This document shows, piece after piece, positions 35,114 through 47,129 of a DNA stretch of 64,000 bases; positions within the stretch are counted from its first letter, which is position 1, and each line of letters starts with the position of its first letter. Source of the DNA: Plectrocnemia conspersa. Its lineage: Eukaryota > Arthropoda > Insecta > Trichoptera > Polycentropodidae. The DNA lies in the NCBI GenBank assembly GCA_009617715.1, contig VTFK01000379.1, positions 186,001 to 250,000 on the forward strand, read 5' to 3'. Position numbers and translations under genes: made by a program. The notes beneath the pieces are model-generated. The model did not search any database, had not been told where the DNA came from, and saw only the letters and a list, made by a program, of their open reading frames with translations.

Positions 35114-35699
35114 TGTGTATTGTATATAAAATCAATAAGTAATATTATATGTAGGTATATTATACTTTTATTCATATATATACATATGTATATAATCAGA
35201 TTATAGATAGTTAGTAAGTAGCTAAATGAATAAAAAAATCAAATAAAAAAAATATTGACAAATTTTTACATTTCATAAAAAATATAGTAAATTTGAAATT
35301 TTGAAATTTAAATTTAGCACAATTAGTAATATTATAAATTGTTAATAACATTCATATGGTGCTAGACTAAAAATATTTCTAGCATAAGTACAACAATATT
35401 TTTACCACAAAAACCTTTTATTTTTTTAACGTTTAATATTTATTTGATTTTTTAACATTTAAAGTATTATATCTATACAATTTTTCATATTCACTTATAA
35501 AAATGCATTTCTTAACCATTTTCTGTATATTGTTAATGCAAAAGTATAGAAAAAAATGAATTTCCTTAAATTTTTAAAACAATAACATATTTAATAATTA
35601 ACGCAAATTTTAACTTAGCTTTAACTACTTAGATAAGCTTAAGTGATTTAAGGTTCAGTAAGTGTTAAAATAACTAAGTTTCGTAAACAAAATTAGCTA
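35114..35699. other. AT-rich spacer
   Basis: No supported feature. Confidence 0.45.
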
Positions 35700-36480
35700 C
35701 GAAAGGGGAAACATATTTGAACTTATACCAAATGGGGATAAAAGTGCATCGCAAATGCATGGGAACAATTTCATTAGCAGACGAGATGTGGCTGGTTACT
35801 CCACCATTAAATCAAGGGATAGTCCCTTCAGGCTAGTGAAAGAGCTACGCCCTCTTAGGGGTCAATCCTGTCACTATGATTTCACTTAGCAAGACATGCG
35901 AAACGAAGCGAATCAAATACAGTAATATATTTTTTATATCGTTACATTTAACCGAACAAGTTGTATTGTTATTCATAACAAACCGTGTCAGCCGCAAGCG
36001 AGCAAATTTCTCTCTCTCTTCATCTCTCTCGCCTAATCTCATATTCCGATCAGACACTCCGTGTTTCTACAATTGAATCCGTCCTTTAAAATCTAATAGC
36101 CATTTCGCAGACGGGGAACACTCCGGCCATTAAGTCGGCTAATGCGAACCACTCGACTAGCCCTCGAGCACGCTTGGCTTACATTTAAACTACTGAGATG
36201 AATAAATAATAGCAACGTACTACTGCTAGTAGTTTCGATCCGACCCTGCGAATTTCTCCAAATTTAATTTTGCCCAACAAACAATGCACTCCTCTTCCAC
36301 CCGAACCCACCGGGAGCCCAAATCGAATTCCTACCGCCACACCTTGTCGTAAATCCTTCGCATTCCTGTCAAATCCCTAACACCGTAGTAGGAAAGACCC
36401 TCTACCTATGTATGCAATTTTCAAGGGGGCATTCGAATATTTGTACGACACCCGCAACACCGGTCGACTGCACCTAATCT
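35700..36480. promoter_or_regulatory. Large GC-richer island with CT tracts and GCCAT motifs
   Basis: Two CT tracts (about 36009-36031, GAGA-type on the minus strand) are followed by GCCAT at 36099-36103 and 36126-36130. Another GC-rich part runs 36230-36475 (CACCCGAACCCACCGGGAGC). A complementary pair of 66-70-codon frames at 35845-36076 is domainless. It resembles 23990-24500 in combining GA/CT tracts with GCCAT cores. Confidence 0.3.
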
Positions 36481-36484
36481 CGAC

Positions 36485-37075
36485 ACCTGGATTAATATTA
36501 CAGAATTTTTATTTTTAAATATTTTAATTTTTTTTTTGATATATTTTTAATATTTGAACTCAATGTATAAGACAATTTTTTATGTATAAAATTTATCAAA
36601 TAATTTTTTTTAACAATTTTGCATTTATCTTTGTCATATAGGAAATTACTTATTACTTTTCTGTTGTAACCTCTTAACAATATTTTTATTATCTATTTTA
36701 AGATAAATTATAATTGTACATACTACATATTTTAATCTGTATTTTGCGTTCTAGATTATAAAGTTATTTTTTTTATTTTAAGTATTTTATTTTTTTTACC
36801 AAATGATCGTTTTGCTTATATAGTGATTACATATTAGGTTGTTTCATAAAAAAAGCATTTTTTAGTAAGATATAAAACGCTATATTTTGCATAACAAAAT
36901 ATACTCGATTTAAAGAAATGGTATTTTAGCAATGATTTAATGTATGAATTCATTATTTATAAAAATCGAAATTTTTAGAAGTTGTGAAGTCGTGAAAGAC
37001 TTTACTCTGAATTTTATATTTTTTTTTGGGAAATATGAGGAATGAGGCAAAAAATTTAATCTTAATTCGTTTAAA
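36485..37075. other. AT-rich spacer
   Basis: No supported feature. Confidence 0.45.
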
Positions 37076-37079
37076 TTTT

Positions 37080-37225
37080 TAACAGTAACGCACATGACGG
37101 AACACATGTAACGCACGCTCTTATCTCTCACTCACTCTCGTCACGTAGCACGCGAGCGAGCGAAAGGGAAAGTATCTCACGGTACGCGCATAGTTTTCAG
37201 GAACAAGGATTCATCACTGGCGGTG
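37080..37225. promoter_or_regulatory. Small island with CT/GA tract
   Basis: TATCTCTCACTCACTCTCGT followed by CACGCGAGCGAGCGAAAGGG. GAGCGAGCG-type repeats, no frame. Confidence 0.22.
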
Positions 37226-37920
37226 AAAGCTTTACATGGTTTATATTCGGAAAAACATAGAAAAAAATCAAGGACATTCACTTGATAAGAATATGATGAA
37301 AAAATGTAGAAAATACAAAGTGACTTTTACTTTATATATTATTTTGCTGATATTTTTTTATTATTTAATTGAAAATTATTTATGTCTAGATTGTTTGTAT
37401 TTACATAGGCGATTCTTTATCACAAGGATTTTTAGCTAATTTATATATAAAGTTTGTAATAATTTTATTATTATGCACTACTATTTATTAATTCGTGAGG
37501 TTAGTGCATGTCACATTTAAAGTATAAAACCCCAAATATTTAAATATAAAACAAATATAATAAAACAAATTTAAAATATCAAAAACATTTTTTCAACTTA
37601 TCATTTGGAGAGGAAAAACATTAAATGTGCATATATAATAGTATGTTTAAAAATTATATATAATAAAAATTAAGGTTTGAGTGTTTAAGGAAATTTATAA
37701 AAAAATGTATTATTATAATTATATCGCTAAAATTAGTGTTATTTTATTTATCTGTGTTAACTTATATATTTAACAAATTGATATCAAATTTTTATATAAT
37801 ATTTTAGTATAATATCTTCTGGAATAATCCACATTATTCCAGATGTTATAAATCATATTATTTTCCACGTCTTTAACTTATTACCGTTTAAATTATATTT
37901 TTTTCATTTTCTCCAAATAA
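37226..37920. other. AT-rich spacer with a small hairpin
   Basis: CTGGAATAAT and its inverse ATTATTCCAG with a 4-base loop near 37818-37842. Otherwise nothing. Confidence 0.45.
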
Positions 37921-37924
37921 AAAA

Positions 37925-38560
37925 ACACGTTTGTCGAGACAGTAATAAATTTCATGGGAAGCGTTCTGGCGTGGATTATCCTTTTCGCTATAAGCCAAAT
38001 CCAGCGATGCTGGGGGTCGTTGCATTGTTTAGTTTCCTCTCCTCGAGGCTGTATCTTCCCTTCGTCGATACACGGGGCCCACCATATTGTCTCTGGGGTG
38101 GTGAATAAATAGGGACCGGGTGGATGGTGATAGGTTTTATGAAGTTACTTAAACCTGTTACCGTCTGTTCGCCTGAATCGCCTGGGGCAGCTAAACTAAA
38201 TCGAATTATTCGATTTGTTTTCGCTTTGCTTAAATTTGTTTTATTAACGGGATTCAATGCCACTTATTTCAAGAGGGGGACTTCGATTAAGTTAACGATT
38301 TAACACGTTTCAATGCACTGACTTAACTTCGATGTACATATATACATATTTAGTTTTACACAATTATTTATTTAATATAAAAAAAAAATTGAAGCACAAG
38401 CCCTCCGTCAAGAAGAACGCGACATGTTGTAACTCCCACGCGAATTAGACACACGTGAATTGGCAATTACCCTAACGGGATAATATACCATCAAGAGTAA
38501 ACATCTGTGACGTATCTGAGGATTACGAACTTCGTGGATGATGGATAGGACTGCGTTGGA
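37925..38560. promoter_or_regulatory. GC-richer islands (two parts)
   Basis: The main part is 37960-38275 (GATGCTGGGGGTCGTTGC, CCTCGAGGCTGTATCTTCCC), the second 38398-38560 (AGCCCTCCGTCAAGAAGAAC). The minus strand is open for 91 codons (37988-38263) beginning MALNPVNKTNLSKAKTNRII; no domain, signal peptide or flanking splice signals that I would trust. TAACGGGATTCAATG and CTAAATCGAATTATTCGATT are notable AT cores. Confidence 0.27.
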
Positions 38561-39300
38561 TCAGTGTCCATTTTTTCGGTGGATAATAATGGTTTCATAC
38601 ACACACGCCAGAGGTTTACAATTGATATTATGTTTCAATCTAAAAGAAAAACCAAAAATTGAACTTAAAATAAATCATTTATTATATGTGGTGTGCGTGT
38701 GTACACGTACTGCAGTAATGCATCTAAAGACAGATTTATAAACCATAAACATGTCCTTTATTGCGAAGGGCTACCGCTACTTGAATCCCACTAAATCCTG
38801 CGAGTCCCTTGCGGTTATTTATTGAAACAACAACATTTTGCCGGCTGTAACTCTACATGTTCATTGTTAATATCGTGAAAGTTCAGACGATATACAATAA
38901 ATTACCGAAAGTTATGGTGTATATTGATCTAATAAAACCAATAAATTAGTTACAACAAAGAGCGTTCTTGATTCAAAGTTTATTATTATTATATTAAAAA
39001 AGATATTTAATGCATAAACTTGATATGCATTTTAAACTGTTTTTTTTTATTGATCAAATTGGTTGTTAAGTATATAACTGACAATAATTATGTATTGTAT
39101 TATAAGGATACAATATAAATAATTACCTCTATTTATAAAAAAATATATTACTTGTTCTTATATCGATCCAAAGTTATAGAAAAAATAGCCGAAATGTTTA
39201 ATTTTAGGACTACATTTTCAAAACATCGCATAATAGCTCTTGTCATAACACACATTTATAAAAAGCAATATTAGCAAATATATATTCTAATTATGCAAAT
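38561..39300. other. AT-rich spacer
   Basis: Moderate composition to 38900, then A/T-rich. No supported feature. Confidence 0.4.
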
Positions 39301-39365
39301 CAGCGGTGGTCAACATTTTTTTCGGTCGCCGCGGAGCAAAGTTATTTGCGGTTATATTGCCGTGT
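39301..39365 (+). mobile_element. hAT terminal sequence, one end only
   Basis: CAGCGGTGGTCAACATTTTT TTCGGTCGCCGCGGAGC fits the CAGTGGT-GGCAACCTTTTT-CG-GGGCCGC pattern of many hAT termini and resembles 60850-60930. No matching inverted end or duplication was found, so it is a solo end fragment. Confidence 0.5.
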
Positions 39366-39369
39366 GATT

Positions 39370-39660
39370 TATTCGTATGAAATTAAATGCATAATATAAG
39401 GTGGCACGCTGCCGGTGCCACAATGGGCTATACGTTACCCAAATGTGGCCGTCCATTGTCAGCTACTTGTGTTCGTGTTTTATGATTTCGTTAAGTGGCT
39501 CGCCGATAACTTTGGTGGGTAGAGCCTGATGACCGTCGCCATTGTCGCCGATGGGCCTTAACAAGCTCGGATTCGGACATCATCGCCGCGGAATAAAGCC
39601 ATGACCGAGCAGTAGGCGGACGGTCGTTTGCATCCAGCAGAACCTAAGCCAACAATGTAA
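39370..39660. promoter_or_regulatory. GC-richer island
   Basis: Contains GGTGGCACGCTGCCGGTGCC, CGTCGCCATTGTCGCCGATG and ATCATCGCCGCGGAATAAAG, with several GCCAT/GCCATGAC cores and TTAAGTGGC. No reading frame. Bordered on the left by the hAT end fragment. Confidence 0.3.
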
Positions 39661-40321
39661 ATTCTTGACCGTTTCGTTTTTTGTTAAAATAAGTTTTCAC
39701 TAATGGAAGTATGCATTAAAAATAAATAAAGTTATATTTATTCCCATAGTCATATATTGGCGTGTCGCTGAAAAATTGATGGGCTTGCACCTGGTGCAAA
39801 CTGTTCATTTCCTTAAAATTGCAATTCAATATGACTCTGCATTCACTCTTCGCAATTGATGTTTTAAGCAACAAATTTGTAAATAAATGATTGATGTATT
39901 CGAGGATCTTAAGATTATGGCTTTTTTATTGTTCGAATCGGGCAATGATTAAGAATTTTCACTTTCTGGTTAATGAAATAGTCTACTCATATTTTCTTGG
40001 TAATTAGCTGTGATGTTATCTGAGAATCGTTCGTTGGATAATTTTTATTTTATCACCCCATCCATATTAGCTTATTATTTATAAATTTGCATACATATCA
40101 AGGTATTTACTCCAATCCATTCTGCAGAGTAAAATATTTTATACGTGTGAAAATATTGCGTCCACTAACTATGAGTACATGGATGATACCAAATCAATAC
40201 TATCCGATAAATAAAAAGTCAGATGTGGATTGGTATTATACTCTTGTTATTGCATGCGATATTTTGTAAAATAATAATCCAAAAACAAACACTGGTAATT
40301 AAGTGGTTTGCAAAAACCAAG

Positions 40322-40470
40322 TTCATTCAAATTCTCCGAATTTTGTATATATCCTACCAGCAGCTAAAATAAGTGCTTTCTCAAGCATATTTGTCCACGC
40401 GATATGAGGGAATCATAGTTCTTCTAGAGTCTATGAATTGTGTATATTTCCTACCAGCAGCATTTATGAG
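40322..40470 (+). repeat. Diverged direct repeat, ~98-bp period
   Basis: GAATTTTGTATATATCCTAC CAGCAGC near 40338 and GAATTGTGTATATTTCCTAC CAGCAGC near 40436, each preceded by GTTC. Similarity fades outside this 27-base block. Confidence 0.7.
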
Positions 40471-40924
40471 TATATTATCCAATTGCGCTGCAATAAATTG
40501 TCTAGTTATAGTAAGCATAATAGTTTAGCTATAGTAGGTATTGAGTTTCTTTAGAAAAAATGCATTATTATAGTGAAATGGAATTTTTGCGCGGTCTGAA
40601 AATATTTAAAAAATTGATAATTTATATAAACTAGTAAAATTAAATAATTTACATAAAAAGTAGATAGTTAATTAAATAATAAATTAGGTACAATATAAAG
40701 GTAGTAAAAGTACAATGTAAAATAAAAGTAAATAAAAGTATACTCAATTTACCTTACATAATTATAAATATATTTCAGATACATATTTTGATAGTCTGAT
40801 ATTAATAATTTTAAAGACAGAAAGAAAGCACTGAAATTATATAAAATTATATATTGCACTAACTAATAAATATGTTAAAAAAACAGAAAAACAAATATCA
40901 ATAGTATTTGAATATTTGTTCGCG

Positions 40925-41205
40925 GTGAAAAATGCTCGAGTATCAAGCGTTTATATTAAGATTTTTTATAACAATATTGCGAATGAGAATCGAATAAAGC
41001 ATATCAAGACCGAATTTTAACCAATAGGAGAGCGCAAAAAACAATTATCCTTTCTCAGAAGTCAAAAATTAACGTCGAAAGCAATAATATCGTGTCAGCG
41101 CCGACACGATTTTATTGCTTTTGACGTGAACTTTTGCCTTCTGAGAAGTGATAATTGTTTTTGCGCTCTCTTATTGACCAAAATTCGGTTTGAATATACT
41201 TTAAT
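40925..41205. mobile_element. Palindromic (foldback) element, family E copy 1
   Basis: Symmetric about 41099/41100 (CGTGTC-AGCGCC-GACACG). The arms pair through ATTGCTTT-GACGT, CTTCTGAGAA, GATAATTGTTTTT-GCGCTCTC and CCAAAATTCGGT for about 105 bp. The left arm continues to 40925 (GTGAAAAATGCTCGAGTATC), while the right arm loses similarity after about 41205, so the right arm is truncated or replaced. A separate single arm of the same family is at 44198-44379, which fixes the full arm at about 180 bp and its outer end at GTGAAAAA-GCTCGA. No coding capacity. The target duplication is not evident. Confidence 0.82.
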
Positions 41206-41362
41206 CAGCTTTCTTATATTAGAAGTCCATAATAATATCGGTAAGGATAGCTATCATATTTTTAAAACATTATGTAATATCGAAATACAAACAAATTAAA
41301 AAGTACATTTTCCGTTTATTTTCTTTTAAAGGATGAATCGGCTTAGTTTGTATTTTGGACCT

Positions 41363-41411
41363 GACCTAATGAAAGTTCTAAAACTATTAGTTTTATAACT
41401 TTCATTAGGTC
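41363..41411. ncRNA. Near-perfect 23-bp hairpin, function unknown
   Basis: The arm starting GACCTAATGAAAGTT (41363-41385) pairs with 41389-41411 at 22 of 23 positions around a 3-base loop ATT. The loop and stem are too compact for a typical animal pre-miRNA (usually about 60-80 nt with a larger loop), and so perfect a match also fits a small palindromic insertion. Listed because the symmetry is well beyond the background. Confidence 0.35.
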
Positions 41412-43155
41412 AAAAAAGTACGAGTTCTGACTACAACTCAATTTGCTCAAATTAATATTACCATTATAAATTATTTATGATAGACGAGAAATTCGTATTA
41501 ATACAAAAAATAAATAAAAAATCAATACTAGTCATTGAGAAAGTTAACAGTTGCATAATACTAATTCGAAACTATGGGTACATTCTGGAATTTCGGCATT
41601 AAAAAGTGTTTTTATCTTGGTTATTTTGTTTTTCGGTTATTAGTTGTTATTCTGCAATGGTAAATCGGTGAAAAAATTTACTAACTGCGTTGTTAAAAAA
41701 ATACACAAAGACTCAATAAGCAATATACAACTGTGTTTTTAGAGTTGTTTGGTTTATGGTGTTTCAATAAATTCGATTCTTTTAAATATTCCACAATAAA
41801 TATAAATAAATATTTTAATAATAGTCCAAATATTCAAAACACGAGCTGGTAAAAATAGGCAAAACATTCGATATTAAATGTTTAGATTTTTAGTAAAATT
41901 TAAATAGAAGTGTGTATTTTTTTGGCATATTTAAGGCAAAAAATAAAAATATATCACTTTAAACTTGTTTGCTGTTTATTTTAAGCAATTTTACATTTTC
42001 AAACTCAGAAACAGGCAATCGTCAAGTCGACCGAGAAAATAATCGTATAAGGTGCTCCTATTGCTTTGCATTAGCCTATGATGCTACGCAGTTATAATTC
42101 GAAGGCATCTTCAATGGCTCTTATAACGCTTCTTGCGATGTTTTAATCTGGCGTCTTGTTTTATAGCTTCTGGTTATTCATCATGTCACTATCAAAGTCG
42201 TAAATAAAAAGACTAGTAGACTGAATGTTGTTGAGTGCAAATTATTTTAATATCTGGTATATTACCAGAGTAAACACTTGATACCTTATTCACAACTCGA
42301 AGAAAATTTAAAAAGCTTAAAATTTTTATTAGAACATTTTTTTTTCGCGAAGTTAAAAATATGAAATGGGACTGTAAAAAAGGAGAGCTATTTACTGATG
42401 ATTAATTAATTAACCCATGTTCGATACATCAGCCTTTCAGCGAGAATAGTTGTTAGAAGGTTTAAGTACATTACGAGCAACATCAATAGCCAATTAAATA
42501 ACATAAATGATTTTAATTGTTTCGGCTTCACTTATTCAAAAGCTTATTAAGCTTCACTTCAATGGTATGCTTGAAATGACTAATGAATAGTCTGCATGGT
42601 GCAAACGTAGATGAAAATATTTTACATGAAGTGGAAAAGACGTTGAAATCCACAAGTGAAATCTACTTAATTGTGTCACATCCGGTAGTGGTAAAAATAT
42701 GAATATATACAGAACAAGTTAAGGCTTAGTTGAAACAAATAAGGCTTGTGAAAATACCGTCTGTTTAAAGTTACTGATTATTCATTGTGAGATTCACTAG
42801 CAGGTATTTTGTGGAAAATATCTCAAAATATCATGTGTTATTGAACCAGTTGTATAAACGGTAAACTTTACGATGGCTTAGTCATTGTAATATTTAATAA
42901 AGATTTTTGCACTGAGAGGAGCGACTTCTCTATTAAAAATCCGCCCTCAGATATTATTGTCAAATACTAATAGCTTTAAAAATTAGCCTTTGCTGCAAAT
43001 ATCATGGTATTTCATAAAAATAACAATTAAGTTAGTATTATCAAAAAAGTTTTTCAGGAACATAAAGTTGTTATCCACCTAGAACCCACGCTTTTTCATT
43101 ATAATAAAATACCTCATGCTCCAAATGTTCCCTCTTATCAAAACGTGTCTAAATT
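41412..43155. other. AT-rich spacer
   Basis: No supported feature; slight GC rise near 42020-42200. Confidence 0.45.
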
Positions 43156-43159
43156 TAAA

Positions 43160-43565
43160 CGATTATAAATAGTGTCGGTTCGGAGCGTAATTGCGGCGAT
43201 AGGCGAGAGGCCGCAATCCGCCGTAAGGATGACCTAAAAAGCGTCTCGGCGCCATTGTGAGGGCGTCGTTAGCATCCGCGGCCGCCGCAGCCACATAATT
43301 AAGATAAAAAAGAAGTGTCGCGAAAAAATAACGCATCATTAAAACTGGAGTGTTCCGCGCGCAAATTGCGCCCTTTGAGGGCGCGGCAAACACCATTTTT
43401 CAATAACGTTTATCTGCTTGGTGTGCACCCGGGACGTGTTTTTTAATTGTCGTCGACGACGCGACGCGCAAAAAAGCACACGTAATCGTCGCTGGCTTTA
43501 ATTGTCGACGTTGAAAGCTCACGCCCGGCTCGAAGCTTTCGGAGCGAACTTTAGAAAATGGCGAT
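43160..43565. promoter_or_regulatory. Strong CpG-rich island
   Basis: The densest CpG block in the window: GCGTCGTTAGCATCCGCGGC, CATTGTGAGGGCGTC, the perfect 12-bp palindrome GTCGTCGACGAC (43449-43460) and AAAATGGCGA (43555-43564). The minus strand is open for 77 codons at 43163-43396, with a hydrophobic N-terminal stretch after the internal MMRY (see findings). Could be a CpG-island promoter or regulatory element; no TATA-plus-transcript evidence is available. Confidence 0.35.
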
Positions 43566-44122
43566 CGACGACGGAAACTTTCGCGTATTGTGTTTGTCTA
43601 TATATATAAATTAACGTTTTGTATAAGCGAGTATGCTATCGCGTAGCTTATTCAGCGATTTAAATGATACACGTCTTTCTTTTTGGTTTGAACTAAACAT
43701 TTTTTAATTTTATCAAAATATTAGATTTCGTGATTATTTTTACATGTACAAAGAATCTATTTATGAATCTATATTTTTTCTCTTCTTTCTCTTTAACTCG
43801 TTTACTTATTTTTTTTTTATATATATAGTTATCTTCATTGTGTATGTTGTCTGCTCTGAATAGTGTTTTTAAAGAAATATATTTTCGCATCCGGTGCGCA
43901 TGAAAGAGATAACGTAATTTTTTTGTACAGCTGCCTGATCCCAACCGATGCGACAGCCGAGTGTCATTTGTCTGTCGACAGTTAGCAAAATTAATAAGTG
44001 GGTTAGCCGTGCTAATAATTTTTTTCAAAAATTTGACTAAAATATTAAAATAAATCAGCTTATAAAACGTGTTAAGTATGCAGTATACCGCTTTCTAGAT
44101 TTTGGAGGAAACAAGTGTACAA
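43566..44122. other. AT-rich spacer
   Basis: Contains GCATCCGGTGCGCATGAAAG (about 43887) and TGTCGACAG; a minus frame of 111 codons (43693-44028) is lysine- and isoleucine-rich and looks like AT-rich noise. Confidence 0.35.
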
Positions 44123-44177
44123 GAATATTACCTATTTTACAATCGCATACACTACTGGAATATTACATATTTTACAA
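44123..44177 (+). repeat. 20-bp direct repeat, 35-bp period
   Basis: GAATATTACCTATTTTACAA (44123-44142) and GAATATTACATATTTTACAA (44158-44177) differ at one base. Immediately left of the family E arm. Confidence 0.85.
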
Positions 44178-44197
44178 GGCGCCGATGCAGTGGGAAC

Positions 44198-44412
44198 GCC
44201 GACACGATTTTATTGCTTTTGACGTGGATTTTTTACTTCTGAGAAGTGATATTTATTTTTTGCGCCCTTCTATTGCTCAAAATTCGATTAAATATGCTTC
44301 ACTAAATTCTCACTTGTTGTATGTCGTAATTTTGTTATAAAATGTCTTACTATGAAGCTAGATAATCGAGCTTTTTCACTGCACATTTTTATATCTTTTG
44401 ACGCGGATTTTA
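44198..44412 (+). mobile_element. Family E, single arm plus tandem stub
   Basis: Matches the right half of the 40925 palindrome from its centre outward: GCCGACACGATTTTATTGCT, TTTGACGTGGA, CTTCTGAGAAGTGATA, TTTTTGCGCCCTTCTATTG, CAAAATTCG, then TTGTTATAAAATGTCTTA and GAGCTTTTTCAC ending at 44379. It starts exactly at the palindrome centre. Just beyond, TATCTTTTGACGCGGATTTT (about 44391-44410) looks like the start of another decayed unit. So the basic unit may be a ~180-bp monomer, with 40925 a head-to-head dimer. Confidence 0.75.
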
Positions 44413-45335
44413 AACCCCCTTGTATTTGGCCAGAAAAATGCATATCATTTAATAAAATACTATGAAACTTTATGAAATGGAAATGTTAAAATATTGCCCC
44501 ACATCCTTTTTAATAAGTTCCTGTTAACTTGTACCTATTAATATTCATTCAAAAAATTATATTACGACGATAATAAATACATAAAATGCTTTTTTTTGTC
44601 TTGGGGCCCACGATCATTATTTTTTCAGGACCTGGTTGTACTACTAGTATTTGTTCGTTAAGCATTTGATAAAAGATATAAAAATAATTTACTCATGTGT
44701 GAAAATATACATAAAAAAACACAAGATAAGATATATTCAACTGTATTAATGATTATATTATAATTGATGTCAGATCTTATGAAGATATTAAAAGAGCGAA
44801 TGTTTGTCACTAAGTTTCGATATCTTTCCAATCTAAATAATAATATTTGTTGAGTGTATATTATATAATATAAGTCATAAAATAAGTTATTTTTTATGCA
44901 GTTCTAGGAATAAAAATAAAGGTCATTTATAATACAAATCTTATTTTACATATGTGCTATAAATATCTAATTAAAATCGTTGTTTTATGTAGTTCATAAT
45001 TTAAAAGATACATGAAAAATATAATGAAAATACCCACTTTTATTTGGTTTATCTATTTATTATCACTGTTTAATGTACACATGAAGAAATATAACAAAAA
45101 CTTCATTTATTTAATACATAGCATTTTTTTTGTTTCAGGTAAGATCGTCAAAATATTCTTAGAGTGTAAGATTGTGCTGATTATACTACAGGTACGGTTA
45201 TAATATATTTTTAATACATACATGAATTATAATTGTATTTAAAATTACAATTTAATTTAAATTAGGGTTGATTTATAGAATATGTTTGTATTCGAAACAT
45301 TCTCGTTGAAATACTATACATAAAAATTTCATCAG
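44413..45335. other. AT-rich spacer
   Basis: No supported feature. Confidence 0.45.
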
Positions 45336-45339
45336 CGAC

Positions 45340-45720
45340 AACCCCAGGTTGAGTTATTCGAATCTGTGGAAAAAAGTTAAAGCTCGGCATCAAGTGCATC
45401 TCGAGCGTGGAACAAAGGGCTTTCCACTGCAATTCTCACCCGCAAATGATGCTGCATTTTCATTATAGCTGCCGCTGTCCCTTTGACGATCGTCTTGTCA
45501 TCTGCTCTGTTGAGGGTGTGGTGTTCAAGGATTCGAGTGTAAAAAATAATGTGAACAAAATTAAAAATGTCGGTTATGACTTACAGTAGAGGGCTCGACG
45601 CCAAAACCAACCCTTAATGACAGTTCGTTATGGCACCTCGCGGATTGATGGCGGCCTTTTTGGTCACACTTAGGGGAGCCGCCTAGGGATATCAAGATAA
45701 CGCATTTTGACATACAGCAT
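45340..45720. promoter_or_regulatory. GC-richer block
   Basis: Includes CATAGCTGCCGCTGTCCC-type sequence at 45460-45485, GATGGCGGCC near 45648 and GGGGAGCCGCCTAGGG. Plus frame of 60 codons, no domain. Confidence 0.22.
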
Positions 45721-47050
45721 GCGATCAGCGGCTAAATCGTTTTACAACGACACAATGTATCTCACTTAAGATTTTCTGAATCTGTACTTTTTCACGGCAC
45801 CGCAATTTCGCAAAAAATGCCTTTTTTCAGTTACATTTAAAACACTATTTATACTTTATAGAAAAACTTTTTATTGGCATCGATATTACAATTATAAAAA
45901 AATTGAAATTGGAAAAACCACCTTAATGTGAGAATAGATTTCTAGATATAAACATAATAATTATTTGTATTGAACCTCCAAGAAAACCCTAATTTTGAAA
46001 AACAGCAACTGAATTTCAGTATATTATATTTGCTACTCTATTTTCAGTTGACATCTATACATTATCTGCAAACATGCTGATATTTAAAATCAAAAATGTA
46101 ATTTTAAGAAGTATTTATTCAAGTGTCTTTATTAGACATATATAAGTTTATAACTGCATAGTAAGAAATACCATACTCTTTAAAAATATATGCCCAGTTT
46201 ATGACGTCTCTTTTGAAGAGTAAGTTTAAAATATTCTTTGCATCTTTACTTTTATTATTACACCAGATTTTGATGAACCGATATTAAAAATTATGGTAAT
46301 ATATTTTATGTAAAAAGTAAAGTTGTAACGATATATTATTAATATGGGATATACTGTAGAAAATAATTAATAAATTCTATATAGGGCTTTTGTCCTGGTA
46401 TTTGTTTGTCTGGCAATTCGTCCCAGAATATCCAAAAAGTTTGCCACCTCTGCCTTAATGTTTTTCTTAAAATAAATTTGAGGATTGCGTGGTTATCCAC
46501 CAATTAGAAATATATTACACATTCTAGAAAAAAAATTGAATAAAACACAGAAGTGGTAACCGATTTAGTCTTCCAATTTTAAATGGACTACAATTTTCAT
46601 TAGCATTAATGAAATATATACACTATGCAAGTCCCAAATATTTTGGGATTTTACTTGCGATGTGCGCATCAAATTTAAAATATAATTCTAAAAAAAGCTT
46701 GAGGAAATCGTGTACTTTGTATAATCATAAAGTGTGAAGTATTCATCAACACACTTTTCTGGTCTACTTTCTAAATAACGCAACTGACTCACTTATAGTA
46801 AAAATGTCTGAAAAAAATTCTCAGATATTTATACATGTAAGTATTATCCATTTTTATTTTCCAAAAAATTCCTAGAAGGTGAGCTGGGACATAACTCTTT
46901 TTAAACACGTCGACGAGTGTATGTAGGAAAAGAAAATATTTAAACTGTTGTAAAGGAGCATACAAAATAGGAAGGTTTTTTAAGCTTTAAAAGAAGTACA
47001 TTACTGTAAATAAATTGGCCCGAAACTGAAACAAGTAACAATTTAGGATC
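45721..47050. other. AT-rich spacer
   Basis: No supported feature. Confidence 0.45.
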
Positions 47051-47054
47051 GTTC

Positions 47055-47129
47055 AATAGTTATGCAAGCTTCACTGAAACATCTGTAATTGATTATTAGA
47101 GACGATTTAGTGAAGCTTACATAACTATT
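47055..47129. repeat. 23-bp inverted repeat, 29-bp loop
   Basis: AATAGTTATGCAAGCTTCAC (from 47055) pairs with the segment ending at 47129 at 21 of 23 positions. The total length of 75 nt and the size of the loop fit a pre-miRNA-like hairpin better than the other hairpins here, but no known insect miRNA seed was recognised. It could equally be a tiny MITE. Confidence 0.6.

Noticed and set aside
36225..36260. tRNA box B (GTTTCGATCC)
   Set aside because: No A-box partner at the right distance and no related copy in the window.
43693..44028. 111-codon minus-strand frame as a gene
   Set aside because: K-, I- and N-rich translation typical of AT-rich noise, no motif and no island support.
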